Counted from the first letter of the stretch, positions 8,467 to 17,705 are shown. The stretch: DNA of 64,000 bases from DATNPX01 sp036702975 (GCA_036702975.1 DATNPX010000033.1:94419-158418); one strand, 5' to 3'. Numbers and translations are program-made. The notes: generated by a model not told the origin, from the sequence alone.

Positions 8467-9273
8467 CTACTCAGCTTTTTTGGCTTTCTTCGGCTCTTTT
8501 TCAGCGGTTTCAGCTTCGGTCGCTTTCTTTGCTGGAGCTTTGGTTGCTTTCTCTTTGGCTGCCGGAGCTTTAGCTTCTGCCGCTCTCTTTGTGGTTTTGG
8601 CTGTCTTTTCGGTAGCTTCTTCTTGCTTTTCTTGAGGGAGGTTCTTGAAGCGGTTGTTGATCGCCTCCAGACCCTTCTCAGTTACGAGCACTGAATCGGC
8701 ATGAATTAAGTCTTTGACGTTTAAGTTGGAGACGTGCAATACAACGACTCCGGCGATATTGCGAGCAGCGCGTTGTACGAGCTTGCCGTTGTCGTCTGCT
8801 TTTTCCACTACAACAACTACTTTCTTGCCTTCGATCTTCAACTGCTTGAGCGCATCTGCAAACTCTTTGGTCTTGCCGTTTTTGGCAGCATCGAAGTTTT
8901 CGACGATAACCAGAGCTTCACGCTTGGCGGCCAATGCCGACTTCAATGCGAGAACGCGTTGTTTCTTCGGCAAGGTGATGGAGAAATCGCGTGGCTTGGG
9001 TCCGAAAATGACGCCGCCGCCTTCCCACAACGGAGAACGAATTGAACCGGCTCTGGCGCGACCAGTGCCTTTTTGACGCCAAGGCTTCTTGCCGCCACCA
9101 CGCACTTCCGAGCGGGTCTTGGTGTTGGCTGAACCGCTGCGACCGTTTGCTAATTGGCGAACCAACGCAGTGTGCAGCAATCCTTCGTTTGGAGTGATGC
9201 CAAATACGTCATCATCAAGGCCGATTTCGCGAACCTTGTTTCCTTTTGAATCTAAGACTTGAGCCGATGTCAT
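8467..9273 (-). CDS. rplD: 50S ribosomal protein L4 with Lys/Ala/Glu-rich tail
   Basis: L4, with the tunnel-lining loop visible (NTKTRSEVRGGGKKPWRQKGTGRARAGS, about residues 49-76). The globular core ends near residue 210; the last roughly 55 residues are a repetitive Lys/Ala/Glu/Thr tail (AKAPAAKEKATKAPAKKA and similar). E. coli L4 is 201 residues, this one 268. In E. coli L4 represses its own operon; whether this one does is unknown. Confidence 0.97.
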   Translation of the reverse strand: MTSAQVLDSKGNKVREIGLDDDVFGITPNEGLLHTALVRQLANGRSGSANTKTRSEVRGGGKKPWRQKGTGRARAGSIRSPLWEGGGVIFGPKPRDFSITLPKKQRVLALKSALAAKREALVIVENFDAAKNGKTKEFADALKQLKIEGKKVVVVVEKADDNGKLVQRAARNIAGVVVLHVSNLNVKDLIHADSVLVTEKGLEAINNRFKNLPQEKQEEATEKTAKTTKRAAEAKAPAAKEKATKAPAKKATEAETAEKEPKKAKKAE

Positions 9274-9331
9274 TTTGCTTCTCTCTTCGTTGCTTTTTTC
9301 GTTGCTTGTCTAGTGCGTTTGCTGCTTGGCG

Positions 9332-10015
9332 TTATTTCTTTGCTTTGTCAGCGTTTTTCTTCTTGTCTGGGTGATCGGCATTCCAATCAGTGATTGAAGG
9401 ATGGATTGTGACGATCGACTTTTCAGCTCCTGGCACCGAACCGTGTAGAAGCATCAAGTTCTTTTCCACATCGAGCTTTACGAGCTTGATATGGCGAACG
9501 CAGACGTTCTTGTTGCCCATTTGACCAGGCATGGGCAGTCCTTTGAAGACACGACCAGGAGTGGTGCCGGCGCCGATTGAACCCATCGAACGGTGGAACT
9601 TGGAACCGTGTGCCATCGGTCCGCGTTGTGCTTTGTAGCGCTTGATCGTCCCCTGGAAACCTTTACCGATTGACTTACCGTGAATGTCGACAAGCATGCC
9701 GACTTTGAAAATCTCGTCTACCTTGAGCGGATCGCCTAAGTTGAATGCCGAACTGTCATCAACGCGGAATTCGACCAATGGTTTCACCGGCTTTAATGAG
9801 TTCTTCTTCAAACCACCCATTTCAGGCTTGTTCAGTCTCTTTTCAGAGACAACAAAACCGCCAACTTGAACGGCTTGATATCCGTCAACTTCGGCGGTCT
9901 TTTTCTGGGTGACGAGATTTTCACCAATCTGAACGACGGTGACTGCAACTGCGCGACCTTCTTCGTCGAACACTTGCGTCATTCCAATCTTCTTGCCGAT
10001 TACGCCTAATTTCAT
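9332..10015 (-). CDS. rplC: 50S ribosomal protein L3
   Basis: L3, a large-subunit assembly initiator. Landmarks are MKLGVIGKKIGMTQVFDEEG at the start, GKSIGKGFQGTIKRYKAQRGPMAHGSKFHR in the central extension (residues about 114-143) and the GRVFKGLPMPGQMGNKNV loop. Length 227 is slightly over the usual 209 because of a short Lys-rich C-terminus. Lies between S10 and L4. Confidence 0.97.
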   Translation of the reverse strand: MKLGVIGKKIGMTQVFDEEGRAVAVTVVQIGENLVTQKKTAEVDGYQAVQVGGFVVSEKRLNKPEMGGLKKNSLKPVKPLVEFRVDDSSAFNLGDPLKVDEIFKVGMLVDIHGKSIGKGFQGTIKRYKAQRGPMAHGSKFHRSMGSIGAGTTPGRVFKGLPMPGQMGNKNVCVRHIKLVKLDVEKNLMLLHGSVPGAEKSIVTIHPSITDWNADHPDKKKNADKAKK

Positions 10016-10093
10016 GGCTACTACAATCCTTCTTCTCTTCTCTAACTTTCTAATTTCTGCTCTAGGTCAGCTTTCGCTTTGTCTTTTTCGAAT

Positions 10094-10450
10094 TTAGAGC
10101 TTGACTTCGATGTCGACGCCCGCCGGCAAATCCAAGCGCATGAGCGCATCGGCTGTGGTCGGTGTCGGATCGTTGATATCGATCAAGCGCTTGTGGATGC
10201 GAATTTCGAAGTGCTCACGTGACTTCTTGTCGACGTGGGGGGAACGAAGCACGCAATAAACGCGCTTTCTGGTAGGAAGTGGAACCGGCCCGCAAACCGT
10301 GGCGCCCGTTCTTTTCGCGGTTTCCACAATCTGATCAGAGGACTTGTCCAGTAAACGATGGTCGTAAGACTTCAAACGAATGCGAATGCGTTGCACTTTT
10401 GCGGCGCCAGCGCCGGTTTCGTTTTTGTGGGTCTTGGTGGAGCGTGCCAT
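10094..10450 (-). CDS. rpsJ: 30S ribosomal protein S10
   Basis: S10, first gene of the operon; also the NusE antitermination factor in E. coli. I use the ATG at 10450 (MARSTKTHKNETGAG), which has AGGAG upstream; the frame stays open to about 10702 but that part has no S10 similarity and contains the likely promoter. The core QRIRIRLKSYDHRLLDKSSDQIVETAKRTGA is followed by the PLPTRKRVYCVLRSPHVDKKSREHFEIR block. At 118 residues it has about 15 more N-terminal residues than E. coli S10. Confidence 0.96.
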   Translation of the reverse strand: MARSTKTHKNETGAGAAKVQRIRIRLKSYDHRLLDKSSDQIVETAKRTGATVCGPVPLPTRKRVYCVLRSPHVDKKSREHFEIRIHKRLIDINDPTPTTADALMRLDLPAGVDIEVKL

Positions 10451-10562
10451 GTACGCTAAATCTCCTAAAGGATTTCGAAGAGTGTTTAAAACGGCGAGCT
10501 CCACACGGGAGCAGCGTTTGCATCGGCTGGGGCACCTATTACTCTGAACGCTCCAATTTTTT

Positions 10563-10580
10563 GACCACATTAACGTGGTC
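10563..10580. promoter_or_regulatory. Near-perfect palindrome at the S10 operon start
   Basis: GACCACATTAACGTGGTC is an inverted repeat with 6-bp perfect outer arms (GACCAC/GTGGTC) and a TTAA centre; 16 of 18 positions are symmetric. It directly abuts the candidate -10 box on the minus strand, so it covers the expected transcription start. That position suits an operator or a 5'-end hairpin. There is no T-run on the minus strand, so it is not a terminator for that direction. Confidence 0.5.
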
Positions 10581-10609
10581 TTATATTTGAAGTCGCCACA
10601 GATTGACCA
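10580..10609 (-). promoter_or_regulatory. Candidate sigma-70 promoter for the S10 operon
   Basis: On the minus strand TGGTCA (10604-10609) and TATAAG (10580-10585) are separated by 18 nt. The -10 matches 5 of 6 consensus bases, the -35 matches 4 of 6. It lies about 130 nt upstream of the S10 ATG. The gap from 10451 to 10795 holds no convincing gene, so a promoter is expected here. Confidence 0.4.
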
Positions 10610-10795
10610 TCGCAGCCGACGAACCACACATTGTACAGATTGATATAGAAATAGATGGCAAAATTTTATTTCACAATAAGGTTTCAGTACAAAATTTGCC
10701 AAAAGCCGGCCGAGACTGGATTGTCAGGTACATCGATTTTCGATCTTATCGGCAGATCTTTGACGAACGACCTTGGTCTCTTAATCTAGCTGAAA

Positions 10796-11977
10796 TCAAC
10801 TTCCCTCTGCTTCGAAGGCACCCACGTCCCGACCACCAGTGATGCGGGTTTTCACTTTACATGGGTGTACGTACTCGAACCTTGGCGTCAAATCTATACC
10901 GTCTGAAAATCCTGGGGAGCTGCCTGCACGTCGAGCGTCGCTTCTGGATGTCAGGTGAAAATCGAGATTGGTTACGTCAGCAAAATCGCCTGGGGCCGTT
11001 ACGACATTGTTCTTAACAAGCATCATTTCGAGGGTCCCCGCTCCTTCGAACTGATTTGTAACGTAGAGCAAGGCATTGTTGACAAAGCGCAACTCGGTTC
11101 CGCCTTGCGCTTTGAATAGAGCTGCTCCTTTGCGCACGTTATTCAAAGTGGAGCTCTTCTTGGCGTTGGCGATTGTGTTGTTTATCAAGTAAAGCTTTTG
11201 CTTGGAGTTTTTGGCGCCTTCGCTACCCATCGCTACAAATACAGGTATTGATGTCTTTGCCGCTTTGCGAATAACGTTGCCAACGACATAGCAGGCACCG
11301 CCGTTTGGAAAATTCAGCGGCAATGCCGATATTGAGCTGTCATCGTCGGCGATGCGATTGTAGAGAATGAAGTTCGTCTGCGCTCGTGACTTGACGTTGT
11401 CGCCGCCTTTGGCGTCATGGATGTAGCAGCCTTTCAATTCCAGACTGTGAATGTAATTTACATATATATTGTACGACTGGCCGTTTCCATAGCCGTTGTG
11501 ACTGAACTCACAATAGTCGATGCGGACATCTGACCGCGGGTTGTCGTCGATGTAGACACCGTTTTCGTTGTCATGGAACGAGCAGTTGGTCAGGGTGAGA
11601 TTGCGTCCTTCTTGGCGAATTCCGGCACCGTTTCGATTCTTGTCAGTGCAGCCTGTGAATTCGATGTTGTCAATGACGGTGTTGTCACCTTTAATTACCC
11701 AGATGCCTTTGTCATCTGCTGCCTCACCTTTGGCGTTGATTACTGCCCGTTGTCCGAGCCCTTTGATCGTTAAGTTGTCGGCTGTCCAAACTGCGCAATC
11801 TTCTGTATACGTTCCAGGGGCAATCTCAATCGTGTCGCCCTTTTTTGCTGCAGCCGCGGCCTGACTCGGTTTAGTGAACGTCCTGTCTGGACCAACTGAT
11901 AGAACGTCGGCGAAAGATGACTGAGGGAGAAAAATTGTGAAAACCAAAAGAAGCATGAATGGAAGCATATTCTTCAT
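10796..11977 (-). CDS. Secreted right-handed beta-helix (pectate-lyase-like) protein
   Basis: Predicted exported parallel beta-helix protein of 393 residues. A signal peptide (MKNMLPFMLLLVFTIFLPQSSFA) is followed by a typical start of the fold: a VGPDRTF..P..A...A..GDTI.IAPGTY region, then repeated coil turns with NLTIKG, VIDNIEF, NLTLTNCSF, VRIDYCEF and LELKGCYIHDA. This architecture is shared by polysaccharide lyases and by non-enzymatic adhesins; I see nothing that fixes a substrate. An ATG at 12007 gives 10 more residues, but the charged start at 11977 suits a signal peptide better; the exact start is uncertain. Lies between the S10 promoter region and the divergent kinase operon. Confidence 0.75.
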   Translation of the reverse strand: MKNMLPFMLLLVFTIFLPQSSFADVLSVGPDRTFTKPSQAAAAAKKGDTIEIAPGTYTEDCAVWTADNLTIKGLGQRAVINAKGEAADDKGIWVIKGDNTVIDNIEFTGCTDKNRNGAGIRQEGRNLTLTNCSFHDNENGVYIDDNPRSDVRIDYCEFSHNGYGNGQSYNIYVNYIHSLELKGCYIHDAKGGDNVKSRAQTNFILYNRIADDDSSISALPLNFPNGGACYVVGNVIRKAAKTSIPVFVAMGSEGAKNSKQKLYLINNTIANAKKSSTLNNVRKGAALFKAQGGTELRFVNNALLYVTNQFEGAGTLEMMLVKNNVVTAPGDFADVTNLDFHLTSRSDARRAGSSPGFSDGIDLTPRFEYVHPCKVKTRITGGRDVGAFEAEGS

Positions 11978-12209
11978 ACTCCTGATGTTAGGCGAGGTCG
12001 TAATCATAGTTTCTTGGAATTCCTTGTGATGAGCCTCAACAAGATACCAAATCTGTGCCTTTACTAGCTTCCGAAAAGGCTAGACCGCCGCATGACGGGC
12101 TGAAGCAGGCGCTGAAGACAAACGTGATACGAAAAAAGATCAGGATTTTCCCTCTTTACTACGCTTATTAGCCACGTGTAATCTGGCTGCAAGATGCCAG
12201 GAGTACCGC

Positions 12210-14585
12210 ATGTCGCAATTTGGTGAGGTCACGGCGCCTGCTCGACTTTTTGCAATGCAGCGCTTCATAGTTGCGTCGGCTGTGATTGTCGGAGTGCCGC
12301 GGCTTATCTCCCTCCTGCGCGACTGGTATCAGTTGCTGTGGATGCCAGCTTGGCACGACGGTTTCTTTCTCTTTTTGGCGGTCTGTGCTGGTTTTTGTCT
12401 GAGTTACACCGGAATCGCCATCCATAGCACCCGTCTCTTGAAGCGTTCAGCTGAACGCTTCTACAGAAACGATGATTCGCGAACGTTGAAGAAAGCCGCT
12501 TTGGAAGAGACCTGGAGGCAAGTTATTTTCTGGGGGTTTCTTGGCGGGTCACTCCTCATATTAAACGCTACGGCTTTCTATCCACATGGTGTTGGTGATT
12601 GGATCGCAGGATGGCTGATGAGTTGTGCGCGTGATGCAAATATCTCTCCCGACGCGGTGCACCACATATATAACCGTGCAACCGACGGTTATTGGCTTTC
12701 GGACAAGTTTTCAGGTCTGGCTCACGGCCCTGACCTACAACTTTTGACTAAAGTGGCAACTTCCGTCTGCTTTTCTTGGCTGTCGTTCAGAAAGTTGCAA
12801 ACACTCTCCTCTCTAGTGGTTTCGTTTGTTGCAAGGGCCGCAGAAGACAGTTATAGGAACCAACAGTGTCAGGCACTTGTCGACACTCTGAATGCCAGAG
12901 CGACCACCGTTGCAATCAAAGAGCGCCACCCGATGGTATGTGATGTTCTTAGAAGTTTGCAATGGTTGATTCTGTGCTATCTAGGTATCTTCTGGTTGTT
13001 TGCCTTCTGCCCCGGTTGGTTGGGGGCAACGATCGGAAGGTTTCTTGAGTTTTCGGTTCGCAGCGCGAACATAACTGGATTTGATCCTGGAGTGAGAACC
13101 TTTCTATCTGCAGTTGTTGCCGTTTATGCAACAGTGCCAGTAGCTGTTATGACGAGTGTTTTCTTACCGGCACGAAAACCCGCAACGGTGACTGTTACGA
13201 ATGATGGGCTTCTTTTTAGCGCATCGTATATGGTGCCACTCCAGTTTCGCTTACTGCGGGGCATGAGTGATGTGCAGAGCGTTAGATTGAGAACAAACGA
13301 AAAGAACTATTCAGACTCAGTTCTTTCTTTGTCGTTTAGAAGTGGTGGCATCTTCGTTTGTCGACTTGCGCAATTGGTCGATAGAGAGTTGCTGGACTTG
13401 TTGTATCAAATAAATGAAAATGCGAGAAGCTGTACTTTCGACAATAGTGTTCTTGAGCTCAAGTCAAAACTCGCTGCAAGATATGGTTCTCCAGTCGCTG
13501 AGCCTCTGGCTGCAAAGCAGTTTCCTCAGATAGAGTACTGCAAGAACCTGTTCAAACCCACTATGTTTGTTCCGCATACAGAAGGCAGCGAAATTAAAGC
13601 TGGGCTTGGCGTCGTCAAATTACTAGCCACTCAGCCGTTTTCCGCCACCTATCTTGCGCGCAGGCACGATTCTGAAGATTCCACTGTCTGCATCGTCAAG
13701 CAATATTTTATGCCATCAAATAACACCAGTGCTGCGCGGGCGATGAAGGTTCTAGAGCGTGAGTATGCCACGGTGACCGAGAGTTCCAAAGAGTTATTGC
13801 CTATAGTTGATGAGGTCTTTAAACAAGGTGACAGTCAATACTATTGCATGGAATATGTAGACGGTATGAGCCTGCGAGACATCCTCTCGAGCAGAGGTCT
13901 GCAGGGCGAAGCTCAGACGGTCCGCTTAGCACTGCAGGTGATTGAGCTGTTGGTTCAAATGCAAGAACAAAAGCAATGGATATTATGGCGAGATATCACT
14001 CCGGATAACTTAGTAATGGAATCATCCGGGAAGCTGCGATTCATAAATTTTGGTGCTGGTCGAGAGTTCAATCGGAATGTGAGCGGTGTTGTGACTGGCT
14101 CTCTGTCTTACATTGCGCCCGAACACTTGAAGGGGCTTCCTTTATCAAACAGCAGCATCTATTCCTTCGGTTGTCTTTTTGCCTTCATGCTGACAGGTGT
14201 GGAACCACTCCCTTTTCAGTCGGTGGACTTGTCACTTCAGGCTACTGAGCACTCTCAATGGCTTATCGATTTGGTCAAACGATGTACCAGCGTGGATGAA
14301 CTCGGCCGCCCTAGCTCATTTAGTGCTATCGCAGAAACACTGGTCTGGAGCTTAGGTAAGCAAGACCTAAGCCTTCCGAATCATGCGCCAGTGGCTGATA
14401 GCTCTGAGTACAATGCTAGTGTGCATGAAGACGACTCGCGGCGAGCAGTCGCTTCTTTTGCCCTGTCAGCATACAGGGAACCTCTTTCTATTTCGATGTA
14501 TCGCTGCAATGAAGAGTCTGCAATCAATGTTTTGACTGACAATGTGTTGTGTCCAGAAGCAATGGGACTCGAGAAAAAGCTATGA
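12210..14585 (+). CDS. Membrane-anchored protein kinase-like protein (NFG variant)
   Basis: A 791-residue protein with an N-terminal membrane region (hydrophobic segments near residues 12-30, 50-75, 105-130, 250-280 and 300-325) and a C-terminal Hanks-type Ser/Thr kinase-like domain (about 465-715). The ATP-anchoring Lys is in CIVKQYF. The catalytic loop reads WRDITPDNLV (HRD His replaced by Trp, Asp and Asn kept), and the metal-binding DFG is NFG (FINFGAG, near residue 611). An activation-segment IAPEH follows. The lost DFG Asp suggests a pseudokinase or weak kinase. The start has AGGAG 7 nt upstream. First gene of an operon; its stop overlaps the next start by 4 nt. Confidence 0.8.
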   Translation: MSQFGEVTAPARLFAMQRFIVASAVIVGVPRLISLLRDWYQLLWMPAWHDGFFLFLAVCAGFCLSYTGIAIHSTRLLKRSAERFYRNDDSRTLKKAALEETWRQVIFWGFLGGSLLILNATAFYPHGVGDWIAGWLMSCARDANISPDAVHHIYNRATDGYWLSDKFSGLAHGPDLQLLTKVATSVCFSWLSFRKLQTLSSLVVSFVARAAEDSYRNQQCQALVDTLNARATTVAIKERHPMVCDVLRSLQWLILCYLGIFWLFAFCPGWLGATIGRFLEFSVRSANITGFDPGVRTFLSAVVAVYATVPVAVMTSVFLPARKPATVTVTNDGLLFSASYMVPLQFRLLRGMSDVQSVRLRTNEKNYSDSVLSLSFRSGGIFVCRLAQLVDRELLDLLYQINENARSCTFDNSVLELKSKLAARYGSPVAEPLAAKQFPQIEYCKNLFKPTMFVPHTEGSEIKAGLGVVKLLATQPFSATYLARRHDSEDSTVCIVKQYFMPSNNTSAARAMKVLEREYATVTESSKELLPIVDEVFKQGDSQYYCMEYVDGMSLRDILSSRGLQGEAQTVRLALQVIELLVQMQEQKQWILWRDITPDNLVMESSGKLRFINFGAGREFNRNVSGVVTGSLSYIAPEHLKGLPLSNSSIYSFGCLFAFMLTGVEPLPFQSVDLSLQATEHSQWLIDLVKRCTSVDELGRPSSFSAIAETLVWSLGKQDLSLPNHAPVADSSEYNASVHEDDSRRAVASFALSAYREPLSISMYRCNEESAINVLTDNVLCPEAMGLEKKL

Positions 14586-16678
14586 TGCACGCAAATATTT
14601 TCTTGCCCTCCGACCGAATTGTGAAGGAAGAGTACGACCGCCTGCGGTCTGCGCAGATTAACGCAGAATCGAGGCGATTGCCGTCCCAGTTTCTGAAAAG
14701 CCTTCCCGCTTTTTTGCTGCCTCTGATTTACGTGTTAGTTCCTTTAAAGTTGATGATACTCATACAATTAACCCTCTTCTCGGTTGTGTTTTATGTCGTC
14801 ATTAAGCTTATCTTGTCTCATTTTTGTCCGACGCTGTTCGCATTGAGCCGACGAGCTACGATCGAGCTTGGGCAGCGGTCTTTATCTTTTAAGTGCGCAA
14901 CCGATTTTGTCACTCACATGAAACCGTTCGTTTTGTGGGGACTCTTTCTCACGCCCCCGATAGGACTTCTAATGATGGGTGGCACTGCCGTGCGTCAATG
15001 GTTTGCTAGAGAAACTACAACGGATGTCTGGAGCGATGTTGATAAAGACCTAACTGTCCTGCGTATTCACCAGAATTTGCGATCTCTGGCTGACACTGAA
15101 AACAACTTCATTTCTACGTCTGCATTTACGATAACGGCGGCGAGCTTCTTCCTCTCTGGAATTCCAGCGGCTGTGACGTATTTTATTTACTGCACTACCG
15201 GTGTTGACAGACTGTTCGGCTATCCTTCCCTTTCGCCGCAGTTTTTTAAGTCGTTTTTCGGTATATTGCTTTACGCCTATAGTGTGGGATGGTGCATATC
15301 AACTCTGTTTTTCAAGTCTTACTTTACCTATCCGTTTGCTTACACGAGCTTCGAACGTGAATTAGAACTTGATGAACATGGTGTCAGGCTGAATCATATC
15401 AAAGGATGGTTCAGTCAGGTGCTTTGGTTTACCACCCCGCACTGTTGGTCGAGGGAACTTGCCTGGAACGAGATTCGTTCGGTCGAGTTTCACGTTGCAG
15501 GAGTTGGGCGGATGAGTCCGCTACCGGACAAGTGCTTCTCGAAAAATTCACTGATCTATCGCTTTCTCAATAATATAGCGGCAGTTTGTGATGCTGTTGT
15601 TGCTCGACTTAAGCCTGCCAGCTACCTCACCTTGTGCGAGTATCCAACTTCACAAGCGAGACTCGCTCGTAATATTCGCGTTAATCTCTGGGAATTGGAT
15701 GAGCGCCAGCGTCTCGCGTTATTCAAAACTCTAAGATTGCGAGCACCGCATGCGGTGATATCAGCAGAGGCGCAAAAAGAGCTGATTGGCTCTGTTGTAC
15801 TAGACAGAAATGGTCGGCAACGGGATCTGCTTGATCCACTCATCTGCCCCGTACCGCGTGTCTCTAGAAGCCAATTGCAACCAGGAGATCGCTTGCAATC
15901 CGGCCAGATTCAAATTTTGGCTGTGCTTCCGCCGAACGGGCGGTCAAACCGCTATGAAGTGGTGGATTCGTCGGGAACGAAGCTGTTACTGAAAGAATAT
16001 ATTCTTCCCGACCAAGGCAGGCTAGGCTGCGAGCTCTCCTTGACCGCTCAAATTAGGGAAGAATCGAAGATATGCGAAGAACTGAGGCACTTCGGTTTCC
16101 CAAAACTTTTCAAAACGTTTGTTGAAGACCGGCGTGCCTATCTGTTGTGCGAAATGGTGGCAGGCAGAACTTTGAGGCAAGTCGTCCATGAGCGCGGCTG
16201 CCTAAGCGAATCAGAAGTTCGCGAGTTAGGCCAGCAACTGGCTTGTTTATTGAAGTCCCTGCATGCCATGCCTTCGCCGATCGTGCATCGAGATATCAAT
16301 CCTGATAATGTGATTTTGACTACGGACAACAGGCTTGTCTTGCATGATTTGAGCCAAGCTCGGCGTGCCAGTCAGCATCTCTCTGACGAGTCTGCTGGGC
16401 AGCCAGCATTCATGGCTCCGGAGCAGTTCCAAGGAGTTTTAGATGTGCGGAGCGACCTCTACGCAGTCGGTGCTTTGCTTTATTTTCTGCTCACTGGTCG
16501 AGATCCTCTGCCCCTTGGTCTATCAAGCCCTCTGGCAGATGGTATCTCCATTAGTTCCAAATTGGATAATATCATTCTCCGCGCCACGGCCATCGAAGCT
16601 GATGAGCGCTATGACTCAGCTGAATGGTTGGAGCTTGATCTCAAGTCGACCATCCCTGCTGAGTCTAGGGTAGTATAG
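14582..16678 (+). CDS. Membrane-anchored Ser/Thr protein kinase-like protein (DLS variant)
   Basis: A 698-residue paralogue-like partner of the preceding gene: an N-terminal multi-span membrane part (hydrophobic stretches near residues 40-75, 115-135, 180-205 and 230-255), a cytoplasmic middle region, and a C-terminal kinase domain (about 450-690). The ATP-site Lys is in LLLKEY; the catalytic loop is canonical, HRDINPDN; DFG is replaced by DLS (LHDLSQA), keeping the metal-binding Asp. FMAPEQF is the APE motif and DVRSDLYAVGALLYFLLTG the F-helix region. I choose the ATG at 14582 for its ATGA overlap with the upstream stop; an in-frame GTG at 14549 is an alternative. Probably active, unlike its neighbour. 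Confidence 0.8.
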   Translation: MMHANIFLPSDRIVKEEYDRLRSAQINAESRRLPSQFLKSLPAFLLPLIYVLVPLKLMILIQLTLFSVVFYVVIKLILSHFCPTLFALSRRATIELGQRSLSFKCATDFVTHMKPFVLWGLFLTPPIGLLMMGGTAVRQWFARETTTDVWSDVDKDLTVLRIHQNLRSLADTENNFISTSAFTITAASFFLSGIPAAVTYFIYCTTGVDRLFGYPSLSPQFFKSFFGILLYAYSVGWCISTLFFKSYFTYPFAYTSFERELELDEHGVRLNHIKGWFSQVLWFTTPHCWSRELAWNEIRSVEFHVAGVGRMSPLPDKCFSKNSLIYRFLNNIAAVCDAVVARLKPASYLTLCEYPTSQARLARNIRVNLWELDERQRLALFKTLRLRAPHAVISAEAQKELIGSVVLDRNGRQRDLLDPLICPVPRVSRSQLQPGDRLQSGQIQILAVLPPNGRSNRYEVVDSSGTKLLLKEYILPDQGRLGCELSLTAQIREESKICEELRHFGFPKLFKTFVEDRRAYLLCEMVAGRTLRQVVHERGCLSESEVRELGQQLACLLKSLHAMPSPIVHRDINPDNVILTTDNRLVLHDLSQARRASQHLSDESAGQPAFMAPEQFQGVLDVRSDLYAVGALLYFLLTGRDPLPLGLSSPLADGISISSKLDNIILRATAIEADERYDSAEWLELDLKSTIPAESRVV

Positions 16679-16715
16679 AGCGCGAAATCTCCTTTCCGTC
16701 ACGCAAGGAACTTTG

Positions 16716-17705
16716 ATGGTCGACCGAACAAACTGTGAGTTGTTGCAGCAAAATTGTCGTTTTATTCAGCAGATCGCGGCCACGCCGCTTGTACCTGTTC
16801 AGCTTGATCGCTCCGGTGCTAACGTCTGGTGCAAACTAGAGTTCCTCAATCCAAGCGGTTCTACAAAGGACAGGATCGCCAGGCATATCTTAGAGAAACA
16901 GTGGAGGTTGGGCCGACTTAGAGCAGGCGACATGGTCGTAGAAGCATCGAGTGGTTCGACGAGTATCGCGTTCGCTTTGGCCTGTGCACAGATGGGACTT
17001 CGGTTTACAGCTGTGATGCCGGAGAGTGTTAGTAATGAGAGAGTGCTGATCATAAAAAGCTATGGTGGCGAGATCATTCTCGTTCCGAAATCAGAGGGAA
17101 TGCTTGGAGCCATTGCAAGAGCAGAAGAAGAGGTAAAGCAGCGAGGTGGTTTCTGTCCGCACCAGTTTGCAAATCCGGATAATGCTGAAGCACATCGGTT
17201 TTCGACTGGACAAGAGATTCTCAGTCAGATACCTGGCGGGGTAATCCATGGTCTGGTTAGTGGTGTCGGCACTGGTGGCACGATTGTGGGTCTGTACAAC
17301 GCCTTTCGCGAAGCAGGTTGTCCGATCACCCCGTTTCTTGCCCGCCCGATAGATGGTATTCATGCCTTCGAAGTCGAGTGCCACAGTTTTAGCTCGCGCG
17401 TGCCAGGCGTTGTGGATGGACTTTCCAAACTGTACTCCGAGGCTTCTCTGGAAGGGCTGATAGAAGTGAACGTCTCAGATTCTCTGGCGATCGAGACAAC
17501 GCGAAAACTAATTAACAGAGGTTTCCCTGTCGGTCCTAGTTCCGGTTTAAACTACTCTGCTGCGGTCGAAGCGCAAAAAATTCTCGGACCGAAGGCGCAA
17601 ATTGTCACTGTCTTCCCAGACCGCATGGAAAGGTATTTTTCGACTGAGCTTTTTACCGATTGGAGTTTTTCGACCGGCGAATCATTTGCAGGAAGAAGCC
17701 TCTGA
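16716..17705 (+). CDS. PLP-dependent cysteine synthase family protein
   Basis: A 329-residue fold-type II PLP enzyme of the cysteine synthase/cystathionine beta-synthase family. Visible are the PLP lysine in NPSGSTKDR, the substrate loop SSGSTSIA (family consensus TSGNTGI, so Asn is Ser here), the phosphate-binding SGVGTGGT, and the C-terminal PVGPSSGLNYSAA. The start has AAGGA 6 nt upstream. It lies 37 nt after the second kinase gene, so the three are probably co-transcribed. The substrate is unclear: O-acetylserine sulfhydrylase, CBS-type and diaminopropionate-type synthases share these motifs, and the altered loop argues against a plain CysK. Confidence 0.8.
   Translation: MVDRTNCELLQQNCRFIQQIAATPLVPVQLDRSGANVWCKLEFLNPSGSTKDRIARHILEKQWRLGRLRAGDMVVEASSGSTSIAFALACAQMGLRFTAVMPESVSNERVLIIKSYGGEIILVPKSEGMLGAIARAEEEVKQRGGFCPHQFANPDNAEAHRFSTGQEILSQIPGGVIHGLVSGVGTGGTIVGLYNAFREAGCPITPFLARPIDGIHAFEVECHSFSSRVPGVVDGLSKLYSEASLEGLIEVNVSDSLAIETTRKLINRGFPVGPSSGLNYSAAVEAQKILGPKAQIVTVFPDRMERYFSTELFTDWSFSTGESFAGRSL

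Noticed and set aside
10603..10842. 79-codon plus-strand open frame upstream of S10
   Set aside because: Starts at TTG with no ribosome site, overlaps the likely S10 promoter and the 3' end of the beta-helix gene.
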